Part shown: positions 1 through 4,655 of the stretch, piece by piece
Position numbering within the stretch: position 1 is the stretch's first letter
How the letters are laid out: each line of letters opens with the position of its first letter
Origin: Synechococcales cyanobacterium PMM_0036
GTDB taxonomy: Bacteria; Cyanobacteriota; Cyanobacteriia; Elainellales; Elainellaceae
Direction of reading: 5' to 3'
Assembly: GCA_949127645.1 (NCBI GenBank)
Contig: CASBQM010000719.1
Span: 1 to 5,157, forward strand
DNA length: 5,157 nt
Translations under genes and position numbers: made by a program
Notes under the pieces: generated by a model
The model's input: only the letters and a program-made list of their open reading frames with translations
Told to the model about the DNA's origin: nothing
Databases searched by the model: none

Positions 1-64
1 CTAGTAAGGCAAGATGCTAGTAAGGCAAGATGCTAGTAAGGCAAGATGCTAGTAAGGCAAGATA
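1..64. repeat. Four tandem copies of a 16-bp repeat
   Basis: The unit CTAGTAAGGCAAGATG occurs at 1-16, 17-32 and 33-48 exactly, and at 49-64 with one change (final G to A). The array touches the left window edge, so its true copy number is unknown. It ends 11 bp from the stop codon of the minus-strand shell-protein gene, so it sits just 3' of that gene. The period is not a multiple of three and no gene can be supported through it. A unit this long differs from the 7-bp STRR repeats known in many cyanobacteria. Confidence 0.95.
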
Positions 65-75
65 CACCTGTTAAA

Positions 76-426
76 TCAAGTTCCCGGTGCCCTTCTCTGA
101 ATCAGCGGGATCTCGACTGAATCGCGGAACTGCTGCACGGATTCTGTGAAGGCGATCGGCAAAACGGCTTCAACGTTTTCGTGAGGACGCGGAATAATCA
201 CCCAAGATTCCAACGTGCCGCCAAAGCAGCTTGAAGCTGCTTCAACCCCTGCCGCCATTGAGGTCTTTACCTCAGAAACATCGCCCCGAATAATGACTGC
301 AAACCGGGCGCTGCCGCAACGCTGGTATCCGACAAGGGTAATCCGACCCGCCTTCACCATCGCATCGGCTGCCGCAAGAATTCCCGGAAAACCTTTTGTC
401 TCAAGTGCTCCAACTGCAACAGGCAT
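76..426 (-). CDS. ccmK4: Carboxysome shell protein, CcmK4-like single BMC-domain hexamer
   Basis: This 116-aa protein is a single Pfam00936-type BMC domain. Such proteins form hexamers that tile the beta-carboxysome facets and let bicarbonate and RuBP through a central pore. Visible family blocks are AVGALETKGFPGILAAADAM (4-23), VKAGRITLVGY (24-34), IRGDVSEVKTSMAAG (46-60) and WVIIPRPHENVEAVLPI (75-91). The pattern GRIT...GSARF, IRGDVSEVKT and IIPRPHENV fits CcmK4 better than CcmK1/K2, whose pore loop reads KIGSG, or CcmK3. The pore loop here is R36-C37-G38-S39; the cysteine is unusual. The tail after about residue 104 is short and carries arginines. The start is supported by AGGAG (433-437) six bases upstream. 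No second ccmK lies upstream, although CcmK4 is often encoded beside CcmK3; a partner could lie beyond the left edge. The lone CcmK5 or CcmK6 classes are alternatives, so the subclass is less certain than the family. Confidence 0.9.
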   Translation of the reverse strand: MPVAVGALETKGFPGILAAADAMVKAGRITLVGYQRCGSARFAVIIRGDVSEVKTSMAAGVEAASSCFGGTLESWVIIPRPHENVEAVLPIAFTESVQQFRDSVEIPLIQRRAPGT

Positions 427-492
427 TGCTTTCTCCTAAACAAAAACAAAAATAAACTAAGAGGATTGCCAACATTCATTAGCACCCTTCAT

Positions 493-519
493 TGTACGGT
501 TGATCCTGTACGGTCGATC
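493..519. repeat. Imperfect direct repeat, 13 bp, period 14
   Basis: TGTACGGTTGATC (493-505) and TGTACGGTCGATC (507-519) differ at one base. They lie upstream of the shell-protein gene on its strand, about 70-95 bp from the start codon, so they could overlap its promoter. On that strand each copy carries GTACA; the gene-proximal copy reads TACAAT, a near match to a -10 box, but no fitting -35 box is seen 17 bp away. Confidence 0.7.
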
Positions 520-521
520 GC

Positions 522-568
522 TCCTATTCCTCCTATTCCACAGATTATCCCGGAAGGTTATCCCGGAA
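522..568. repeat. Two further short tandem duplications
   Basis: TCCTATTCC is exactly duplicated at 522-530 and 531-539 (9 bp, head to tail). TTATCCCGGAA then recurs at 545-555 and 558-568 (11 bp, period 13). Together with the 14-bp pair just to the left, these make three separate short duplications with different units in less than 80 bp. This suggests slippage or repeat turnover, not a single functional array. The second TTATCCCGGAA copy runs into the left arm of the neighbouring hairpin. Confidence 0.8.
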
Positions 569-597
569 CTGAGTGTTGAAAGCCAACGCTCAGTTCC
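565..597. repeat. Strong 14-bp hairpin between divergent genes
   Basis: The arms GGAACTGAGTGTTG (565-578) and CAACGCTCAGTTCC (584-597) pair over 14 positions, with one G-T wobble when read as plus-strand RNA, around the 5-base loop AAAGC. No T-run follows on either strand, so it is not a typical intrinsic terminator. It lies between two divergent genes and could be an RNA structure in a 5' leader, a protein site or a small mobile palindrome. The sequence does not decide between these. Confidence 0.8.
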
Positions 598-640
598 ACA
601 CCCATGCCACAATAGGGGCGAAAACGCGCTGTAGATTGCC

Positions 641-696
641 AGGAATTTAGCGCGAGGAACTTAGTGGAAGGAATGTAGCGTGAGGAATTTAGCGTG
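641..696 (+). repeat. 4 x 14-bp tandem array carrying the RBS and GTG start
   Basis: Units are AGGAATTTAGCGCG (641-654), AGGAACTTAGTGGA (655-668), AGGAATGTAGCGTG (669-682) and AGGAATTTAGCGTG (683-696). Each begins with a Shine-Dalgarno-like AGGAA. In units 3 and 4 a GTG follows after six bases. The GTG of unit 4 (694-696) is the best start of the membrane-protein gene. The GTG of unit 3 (680) opens a five-codon frame whose TGA (695-697) overlaps that start, so translational coupling is possible. Confidence 0.9.
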
Positions 697-879
697 AGGC
701 GGTCTCCTAATTTGGCTCTGAGTATTTTTCTATATGCAGCCGGAATGCTGCTGATCCTGATGGCGGGCATTATGCTAGTTCAAGCATTTGGCTGGGTTAA
801 AACTGTTCCTGAGACAGTCATTTGGGCGCTAGTGCTGCTCTCGATCGGGGGTGGCATCATGATGGGTTTGCGAAGATAA
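694..879 (+). CDS. Small two-helix membrane protein (first of a tandem pair)
   Basis: This 61-aa protein has a short basic N-terminus (MRRSPN), a hydrophobic segment at about residues 8-32, a short polar turn around WVKTVPE (34-40), a second hydrophobic segment at about 41-57, and a terminal RR. This predicts a hairpin in the membrane with both ends on the cytoplasmic side. I do not recognise the family. The GTG start is supported by AGGAA six bases upstream and by an in-frame TAG at 676-678, which rules out a longer frame; a TTG at 712 is the only near alternative. The C-terminal half shares the pattern P-x2-V-[IL]-W-x3-LL-[ST]-IG-x-G-x3-GL with the next gene. Its start lies in the last unit of a tandem repeat, so translation may vary with repeat changes. 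Confidence 0.7.
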   Translation: MRRSPNLALSIFLYAAGMLLILMAGIMLVQAFGWVKTVPETVIWALVLLSIGGGIMMGLRR

Positions 880-962
880 AATTAACGGGGTGGAGGGCGA
901 TCGCCCCCACCGGGAACTCATCACCCCCCTCGATCAGTCAAACTCACTGGTTAGTCCACTTA

Positions 963-1151
963 ATGACCATGACCCGAACCCTCAGACCGACGACAACTAT
1001 TTTCTTGGCGCTACTTGGCGTGGCGATCGCCCTTTGGGTACTGCGCGGATTAGGTCTCCTGACGTTTTTACCTGGCGGCGTTCTCTGGCTGCTGATGCTT
1101 TTAACCATTGGGACAGGGGTAGTCAGCGGGCTGCAATGGACAAAACGCTAG
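963..1151 (+). CDS. Small two-helix membrane protein (second of a tandem pair)
   Basis: This 62-aa protein has a basic start (MTMTRTLRP), a hydrophobic helix at about residues 11-28, a turn with R28 and the LPGG at 36-39, and a second helix at about 39-57 ending in WTKR. It aligns with the preceding 61-aa protein from P37 onward (P-x2-V-L-W-x3-LL-x-IG-x-G-x3-GL) and shares IFLxxxG at its beginning, with a four-residue difference in the middle. The frame is open upstream to 822, but that part reads as unrelated polar sequence overlapping the first gene, so ATG 963 is preferred; ATG 969 is also possible. No clear Shine-Dalgarno precedes it. The role is unknown; tandem duplication of one ancestral gene is the simplest origin. 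Confidence 0.68.
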   Translation: MTMTRTLRPTTTIFLALLGVAIALWVLRGLGLLTFLPGGVLWLLMLLTIGTGVVSGLQWTKR

Positions 1152-1170
1152 TGCTGAAATGTCAACAGCT

Positions 1171-1210
1171 TTGAGTTTTGGGTTAAAACTCGTAAACTCA
1201 AAATCTAAAG
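1171..1210 (+). promoter_or_regulatory. Two mutually exclusive AT-rich hairpins before the hypothetical gene
   Basis: GAGTTTT (1173-1179) can pair with AAAACTC (1185-1191) across GGGTT. Alternatively TTGAGTTT (1171-1178) can pair with AAACTCAA (1194-1201). Both use the same left arm, so only one can form. The segment ends in CAAAATCTAAAG (1199-1210), a sequence also found after the acylphosphatase gene. It lies 16-56 bp upstream of the next start codon. The pairing is seen in the sequence; any switching role is a guess, because there is no T-run and the stems are weak. Confidence 0.4.
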
Positions 1211-1226
1211 CTTGAAGCACAAACCC

Positions 1227-1601
1227 ATGATTACCGTAACTCTAGAAGAAATTGAACGCTACCGGGCTGAACTCACCCACGATGCCGCCTCGCTCCGGGC
1301 ACTTGATATGCTCGAAGATTGCGAGGGCGATCTAGAGGATGCGGCGATCGCTCTGGCTTTGCAGTCTGGGCAAGAGCCAGAAGAATCCGATCGCTGGTTA
1401 GAGGGCTTGGCAAAACGCTGGCGATCGTTCATCTGTCAGGCAGGCATTAAAGACTATTTGCTGTCGGGATCGATCGCCAACGCCGTCAAACTGCTGTCCT
1501 CCGAAACAACTATTCCATCTGCTCTCGCTATCCCCGTGATTCTCTATGCCGTCAAAACAGGAATTGAAGACTTCTGCAAACCTCTCCAGGAAAAACTCTA
1601 G
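1227..1601 (+). CDS. Conserved-looking hypothetical protein with a UBA/TS-N-like helix motif
   Basis: I do not recognise this 124-aa protein by name. Residues 17-50 are predicted helical, and AL-x4-C-x-GD-x-EDAA-x2-L (26-43) resembles the three-helix UBA/TS-N fold, in which a GD turn and a following acidic helix are typical. A middle region rich in Trp, Arg and Lys (RWLEGLAKRWRSF, 56-68) follows, then a hydrophobic C-terminal helix around IPSALAIPVILYAV (96-109) and a charged tail. The last helix is borderline for a membrane span and may instead pack in a core. ATG 1227 is preferred; a TTG at 1212 in frame is less likely. No clear Shine-Dalgarno is seen. Only 7 bp separate its stop from the acylphosphatase ATG, which suggests co-transcription, but this does not give a function. 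Confidence 0.8.
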   Translation: MITVTLEEIERYRAELTHDAASLRALDMLEDCEGDLEDAAIALALQSGQEPEESDRWLEGLAKRWRSFICQAGIKDYLLSGSIANAVKLLSSETTIPSALAIPVILYAVKTGIEDFCKPLQEKL

Positions 1602-1608
1602 TTTGATC

Positions 1609-1911
1609 ATGTTGCCACCCGACTCGCTTCCTAGCCCGATCGCGGCTCATGTATTTGTCTCTGGCAGAGTGCAGGGCGTGGGCTATCGGGCTTCTACCTG
1701 GGATATGGCACAGTTGCTCAAGCTCAACGGCTGGGTGCGAAACCTGCGTGATGGACGAGTGGAGGCGATGTTTGAAGGCGATCGCGCCCAAGTCAAAGAA
1801 ATTATTCGCTGGTGTCATCAAGGGCCTCCGGCAGCGGTGGTCAGCGAAGTGGTAGTGGAGTACAGCCCATCCGCAGGGCTAAAAGGATTTGAAGTGGAGC
1901 GATCGCGGTAG
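1609..1911 (+). CDS. acyP: Acylphosphatase
   Basis: This 100-aa protein is of the usual size for acylphosphatases, small cytoplasmic enzymes that hydrolyse acyl phosphates such as acetyl phosphate and 1,3-bisphosphoglycerate to carboxylate and phosphate. The family signature is complete: VFVSGRVQGVGYRAST (15-30) forms the phosphate-binding loop with the catalytic arginine R27, and GWVRNLRDGRVEAMFEGD (41-58) holds the catalytic asparagine N45. The C-terminal FEV strand is also present. Family members usually have GFR where this one has GYR, a common change. ATG 1609 leaves a 10-residue Pro/Ser-rich lead before the domain. An in-frame TTG at 1603 lies better relative to an AGGA at 1588-1591 (11 bases), so the true start may be two codons earlier. 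It is probably co-transcribed with the gene 7 bp upstream. Its physiological substrate in cyanobacteria is not established from sequence. Confidence 0.95.
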   Translation: MLPPDSLPSPIAAHVFVSGRVQGVGYRASTWDMAQLLKLNGWVRNLRDGRVEAMFEGDRAQVKEIIRWCHQGPPAAVVSEVVVEYSPSAGLKGFEVERSR

Positions 1912-1924
1912 CAATGCAGAACTA

Positions 1925-1957
1925 TTTTGGATTTTGGATTGAATCTAAAATCTAAAG
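1925..1957. repeat. Imperfect AT-rich inverted repeat after acylphosphatase
   Basis: TTTTGGATTTTGGATT (1925-1940) is nearly complementary to AATCTAAAATCTAAAG (1942-1957). The three non-Watson-Crick positions become G-U pairs in RNA. Both arms are themselves made of 7-bp direct repeats (TTTTGGA; AATCTAA-type). Arrays and palindromes of the AATCCAAAATC type are widely scattered between cyanobacterial genes. It could fold after the acylphosphatase stop and slow transcription, but no T-run follows. The end CTAAAATCTAAAG resembles the sequence at 1199-1210. Confidence 0.65.
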
Positions 1958-2046
1958 TTAGGCAGAAATAGGGAACCCTCATAGAATCTGCCCCGCAGAC
2001 CCAGCTTTGCAAAGTTTTCTCTAAAAAATTTAATTCTCTGACTTCT

Positions 2047-3420
2047 ATGGAAACGCTTCCCACTACCGCCTCTGCCCAAGCCCGCCAAACTCGCCAGCAG
2101 TTTGTCAGTCCAGAAGATTACCTCTCTTATGAGCTGGGTAAAGCCGTGCGGGAACTGCCGCCGCTCTACACCCGGATGTTGGCGGGTACCCTGTCAGCGC
2201 TGATTTTTGGGGCGATCGGCTGGGCATATTTCAGCATTGTGGATGAAGTAGCGGTGACGCAAGGAGAGCTGGTGCCCTCGGTGCAGGTGCGTCCGGTCAG
2301 GGCGTTGGAAGGCGGCGTGATTCGAGAGATCCATGTCAAAGAAGGTCAGCAGGTGAAAAAGGGAGATATATTGCTGGAGGAAGATCCCAAGCTGTCTCAG
2401 AGTGAGGTCGATCGCCTTCAGAAAAATGCCCAGCTTGTGCAGCAAGACATTGCTCGTCTGGAGGCTGAAAGCAAGGGACAAACCAATGCCGGAAGCGTGA
2501 CTCAAGATCAGCTTTTGGCGGCGCGTCTACAGGAGTTTGACACTAAGCAAGCCGCTGCCACTGCCGACGCACAGAGACAGCGATCGGCGATCGCCCAAGC
2601 CCGCGTCCAGCTTGATAAATTGCAGGAGAACCTGGTAAACGCCCAGTCTACTCTGGCAAATGCCCGCAATCGAGAAGCCAGCCTCCGCCAGTTGGTCGAT
2701 GGGGCAGTGCCTCGTCTGGACTATCTGCAAGCTCAAGATCAGCTTACCGAGTCGCAGGATAAGGCTTCGTCGCTAGAACAGGAGATTCTGTCGCAGCAAG
2801 AAGCCATTCAACAAGCGCAGCAGGCTTACGAATCGGCTCAACAGTCTGCCGATCGCCTCTCAGCCGAGCGCCAAAGCGAAATTTTGACCCAGTTGACCCA
2901 GCGCCGAGAAAGCCTGACCGATATTCAAGGGCAACTTGCTCAAGCCAAAGTCAAAGCCGAAGGACAGGTGGTGACCGCCCCGATCGATGGCAAAGTCTAC
3001 AACGTTGAGGCAACCCTAGGATCGCGCACCGTGCAGCCCGGAGATGAGCTGCTGTCTATCTTGCCCGACGGTCACGATCTGCTGCTAGAGGTCAAAGTCC
3101 TCAACCGCGATATCGGCTTTATCGAAAAAGGACAGACGGCTAAAATTAAGGTCGCCACTTTCCCTTTTCAAGAATTTGGCACCATTGGTGGTGAAGTCAT
3201 GAGCATTAGCCCTAATGCCACGACTGATAAGGATTTAGGGCTGGTCTTCAAAGCCAAGGTGAAGCTGAGTCGAGACACTGTCCGGGTGAATGGTAAAGAT
3301 GCCGAGCTAACGCCCGGAATGGCAGCCACCGCAGAAATTGTTACCCGCAAGCGATCGATCCTCACGTTCCTTCTAGAGCCAGTTACAAAGCGATTTGATG
3401 AAGCTTTCTCAACCCGATAG
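2047..3420 (+). CDS. HlyD-family membrane-fusion (periplasmic adaptor) protein
   Basis: This 457-aa protein is full length for an HlyD-type adaptor, which links an inner-membrane ABC exporter to an outer-membrane TolC channel in type I secretion or export. Order of parts: a cytoplasmic N-terminus (1-40); one membrane helix around residues 43-64 (MLAGTLSALIFGAIGWAYF); the first half of the lipoyl/biotinyl domain (about 74-113, EGGVIREIHVKEGQQVKKGD); a long Gln- and Ala-rich coiled coil (about 114-305) broken near VDGAVPRLDYL (217-227); the second lipoyl half (307-340, VTAPIDGKVYNVEATLGSRTVQPGD); then a beta-barrel domain ending at LTPGMAATAEIVTRKRSILT (421-440) and the typical C-terminal LLEPV tail. 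No Shine-Dalgarno is evident before ATG 2047. No ABC ATPase, peptidase-ABC or outer-membrane gene is adjacent, so the partners and cargo are unknown; the HlyB/PrtD-type systems are the closest family context. Confidence 0.95.
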   Translation: METLPTTASAQARQTRQQFVSPEDYLSYELGKAVRELPPLYTRMLAGTLSALIFGAIGWAYFSIVDEVAVTQGELVPSVQVRPVRALEGGVIREIHVKEGQQVKKGDILLEEDPKLSQSEVDRLQKNAQLVQQDIARLEAESKGQTNAGSVTQDQLLAARLQEFDTKQAAATADAQRQRSAIAQARVQLDKLQENLVNAQSTLANARNREASLRQLVDGAVPRLDYLQAQDQLTESQDKASSLEQEILSQQEAIQQAQQAYESAQQSADRLSAERQSEILTQLTQRRESLTDIQGQLAQAKVKAEGQVVTAPIDGKVYNVEATLGSRTVQPGDELLSILPDGHDLLLEVKVLNRDIGFIEKGQTAKIKVATFPFQEFGTIGGEVMSISPNATTDKDLGLVFKAKVKLSRDTVRVNGKDAELTPGMAATAEIVTRKRSILTFLLEPVTKRFDEAFSTR

Positions 3421-3442
3421 GCTTCTGTATGACCGCTTGGGT

Positions 3443-3467
3443 CGGCTGCATAATGGACGGCTGCATA
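3443..3467. promoter_or_regulatory. Direct repeat CGGCTGCATA upstream of response regulator
   Basis: CGGCTGCATA occurs at 3443-3452 and again at 3458-3467, with a period of 15 bp. It lies in the 77-bp gap between the HlyD stop and the regulator start, 30-55 bp upstream of the ATG. Direct repeats in this position can be operator half-sites. The core CTGCATA recurs as an inverted pair downstream of the regulator gene (4252-4282), which hints at one DNA-binding protein acting on both sides. The binding protein is not known. Confidence 0.4.
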
Positions 3468-3497
3468 TTATTCTGAAGTTAATATTCTTCAAAAGCC

Positions 3498-4154
3498 ATG
3501 CCCCCTTCTCCTGAAACGCCAACCCGCGTCCTAATTGTCGAAGATGATCCCATGATGCAGCTAGGGCTGGAGCAATCTCTGTCCAATGCGCCTGATATTC
3601 TAGTGGTGGGGCAAGCAGAAGATGGCTATCTGGCAGTTGAAGAAGCCAAAAAGGTAAAACCGGATGTCATTGTGATGGATATCGGGCTACCGCGTCAGGA
3701 TGGCATTGCGGCAACGCAGCAAATTAAGCAGATTATGCCGTCTGTACATGTGGTAATGCTGACTTCTCACACCACAGAACATGAAGTAATTGGGGCACTG
3801 GCTAGCGGCGCAGATGCCTACTGCGTCAAAGGCACTAGCGTCGACAATCTTCTGGTTGCCATCAGAGCTGCCCGTGAGGGAGCCAGCTATCTTGATCCCC
3901 AAGTAGCAAGGCTGGTGATGCAGCATCTCAAGCCTACTCTTGCCGTTGAACATGGCATCGTGGGACAGCTCTCGCAGCGCGAACTAGAGGTGCTAAAGCT
4001 AATGGTTGAAGGCATGAGTAATCCAGAAATTGCGGCAGTGCTGTATCTTAGCCCCAATACCGTCAAAACTCATGTTCGCGGCATTATGAACAAATTGGCT
4101 GTAGACGATCGCGTTCAAGCCGCAGTAGTCGCACTTAGGGCAGGATTAGTCTAA
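3498..4154 (+). CDS. NarL/LuxR-family two-component response regulator
   Basis: This 218-aa protein has the standard length and two-domain order. The receiver domain (about 9-127) shows VLIVEDDPM with acidic residues E15-D17, the phospho-acceptor D61 in VIVMDIGLPRQDG, the switch threonine T89 in VVMLTSH, and the conserved lysine K111 in YCVKG. A linker leads to a LuxR-type helix-turn-helix (about 157-217): LSQRELEVLKLMVEGMSNPE, then SPNTVKTHVRGIMNKL as the recognition region. It is predicted to bind DNA as a dimer after phosphorylation by a histidine kinase. No kinase is next to it, as is usual for cyanobacterial orphan regulators. It resembles the widely conserved cyanobacterial Rre1/Ycf29 group of NarL regulators, but I cannot separate paralogues by eye and give no symbol. 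The 77-bp upstream gap has no clear Shine-Dalgarno but carries the CGGCTGCATA repeat. Confidence 0.96.
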   Translation: MPPSPETPTRVLIVEDDPMMQLGLEQSLSNAPDILVVGQAEDGYLAVEEAKKVKPDVIVMDIGLPRQDGIAATQQIKQIMPSVHVVMLTSHTTEHEVIGALASGADAYCVKGTSVDNLLVAIRAAREGASYLDPQVARLVMQHLKPTLAVEHGIVGQLSQRELEVLKLMVEGMSNPEIAAVLYLSPNTVKTHVRGIMNKLAVDDRVQAAVVALRAGLV

Positions 4155-4198
4155 AAGCTAACTCAGTGATCGAATCGGCTGGGTCTTGTAATTATAGG

Positions 4199-4222
4199 CT
4201 CTGTAACGCAGCCAGAGTTTTT
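4199..4222 (+). terminator. Possible intrinsic terminator after response regulator
   Basis: CTCTG (4199-4203) pairs with CAGAG (4213-4217), and TTTTT (4218-4222) follows at once. The stem can be extended by G-U pairs that use part of the T-run. An outer pairing of TGTAAT (4187-4192) with ATTACA (4229-4234) could stabilise it. It starts 44 bp after the regulator stop. The stem is short and the loop has nine bases, so it is a weak candidate, and many cyanobacterial genes lack clear intrinsic terminators. Confidence 0.4.
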
Positions 4223-4251
4223 GATGTTATTACATTAAGTTTTGTAGCGAA

Positions 4252-4282
4252 CTATGCAGCAAAATCACCTCAGTCTGCATAG
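4252..4282. promoter_or_regulatory. Perfect 8-bp inverted repeat CTATGCAG...CTGCATAG
   Basis: CTATGCAG (4252-4259) and CTGCATAG (4275-4282) are exact reverse complements separated by 15 bases. The two centres are 23 bp apart, close to two helical turns, which suits two half-sites for a dimer or tetramer. The core is shared with the repeats upstream of the response regulator. It may mark the control region of a transcript beginning further right, but no start site can be shown. Confidence 0.45.
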
Positions 4283-4410
4283 CCACTCTAGCTACCTCTT
4301 AGACTAGAAAGCCGCTATGGGTAGCGTCAAAGTTTTTTGCCTTCAAAAAATTGTGGGTTGCGATCGCCTGAATAAGCTCTCTGTAAAATCAATTGACTTT
4401 ATTCTCCTCC

Positions 4411-4433
4411 TAGAGTTAGACAGACAAACTCTA
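4411..4433. repeat. Perfect 7-bp inverted repeat in gene-poor region
   Basis: TAGAGTT (4411-4417) and AACTCTA (4427-4433) are exact reverse complements around the nine-base loop AGACAGACA. No T-run follows, so it is not a standard terminator. A TTGACT at 4393-4398 lies just upstream but no acceptable -10 box is found at the right distance. It could be a stem in an untranslated RNA or simply chance in AT-rich sequence. Confidence 0.45.
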
Positions 4434-4559
4434 AGCCGAATGAGTACAATCAATTATTATCTGGCAGCAAGCAATGTGCTTTTCAGCCAGAGACGGGCGA
4501 GGTCAATATTTACAGTTTTGGCGGCATTACCTGAGTGCAGTTTTAACGGTCTCTGCGCC

Positions 4560-4588
4560 GTAGAACCGGAGGCTGTAGAACGGAGCGT
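4560..4588. repeat. Degenerate tandem pair, period about 15
   Basis: GTAGAACCGGAGGCT (4560-4574) is followed by GTAGAACGGAGCGT (4575-4588), which match after a one-base indel apart from the ends. A third, poor copy, GTAGGTGCAGAAGT, may follow to 4602. The unit length resembles the 14-bp array at 641-696, but the units themselves are not clearly related. Confidence 0.5.
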
Positions 4589-4640
4589 GTAGGTGCAGAA
4601 GTATGAAGTTTTAGTTGAGATAAGTGCATCTACGATTGAT

Positions 4641-4655
4641 GTAAACCTTACGTAA
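4641..4655. promoter_or_regulatory. Interleaved dyad GTAAACCTTACGTAA upstream of PadR gene
   Basis: GTAA (4641-4644) and TTAC (4648-4651) form a dyad around ACC, and the same TTAC makes the perfect palindrome TTACGTAA with the following GTAA (4648-4655). It lies 139 bp upstream of the PadR-type start codon. PadR operators are often ATGT-N8-ACAT dyads; this one is not a match to that form, so its link to the gene is only positional. Confidence 0.3.

Noticed and set aside
1..64. CRISPR array
   Set aside because: The 16-bp units are directly abutting with no spacers.
491..519. Promoter for the shell gene with TACAAT as -10 box (minus strand)
   Set aside because: The hexamer at the expected -35 position (GATCGA) does not match, so the call is too weak to list as a promoter.
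558..770. 70-codon minus-strand frame across the repeat array
   Set aside because: It reads through the hairpin, the 14-bp repeats and the start of a supported membrane-protein gene on the other strand.
822..962. N-terminal extension of the second small membrane protein
   Set aside because: The frame is open, but it overlaps the first gene and encodes polar sequence unlike its paralogue; the start at 963 gives matching lengths.
2194..2505. 103-codon minus-strand frame inside the HlyD gene
   Set aside because: It is antisense to a clear full-length HlyD domain protein and shows no family motif.
4317..4592. 91-codon plus-strand open frame
   Set aside because: It has no ribosome binding site, no recognisable domain and an irregular composition, and its end runs through a degenerate repeat. 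It is most likely a chance frame.
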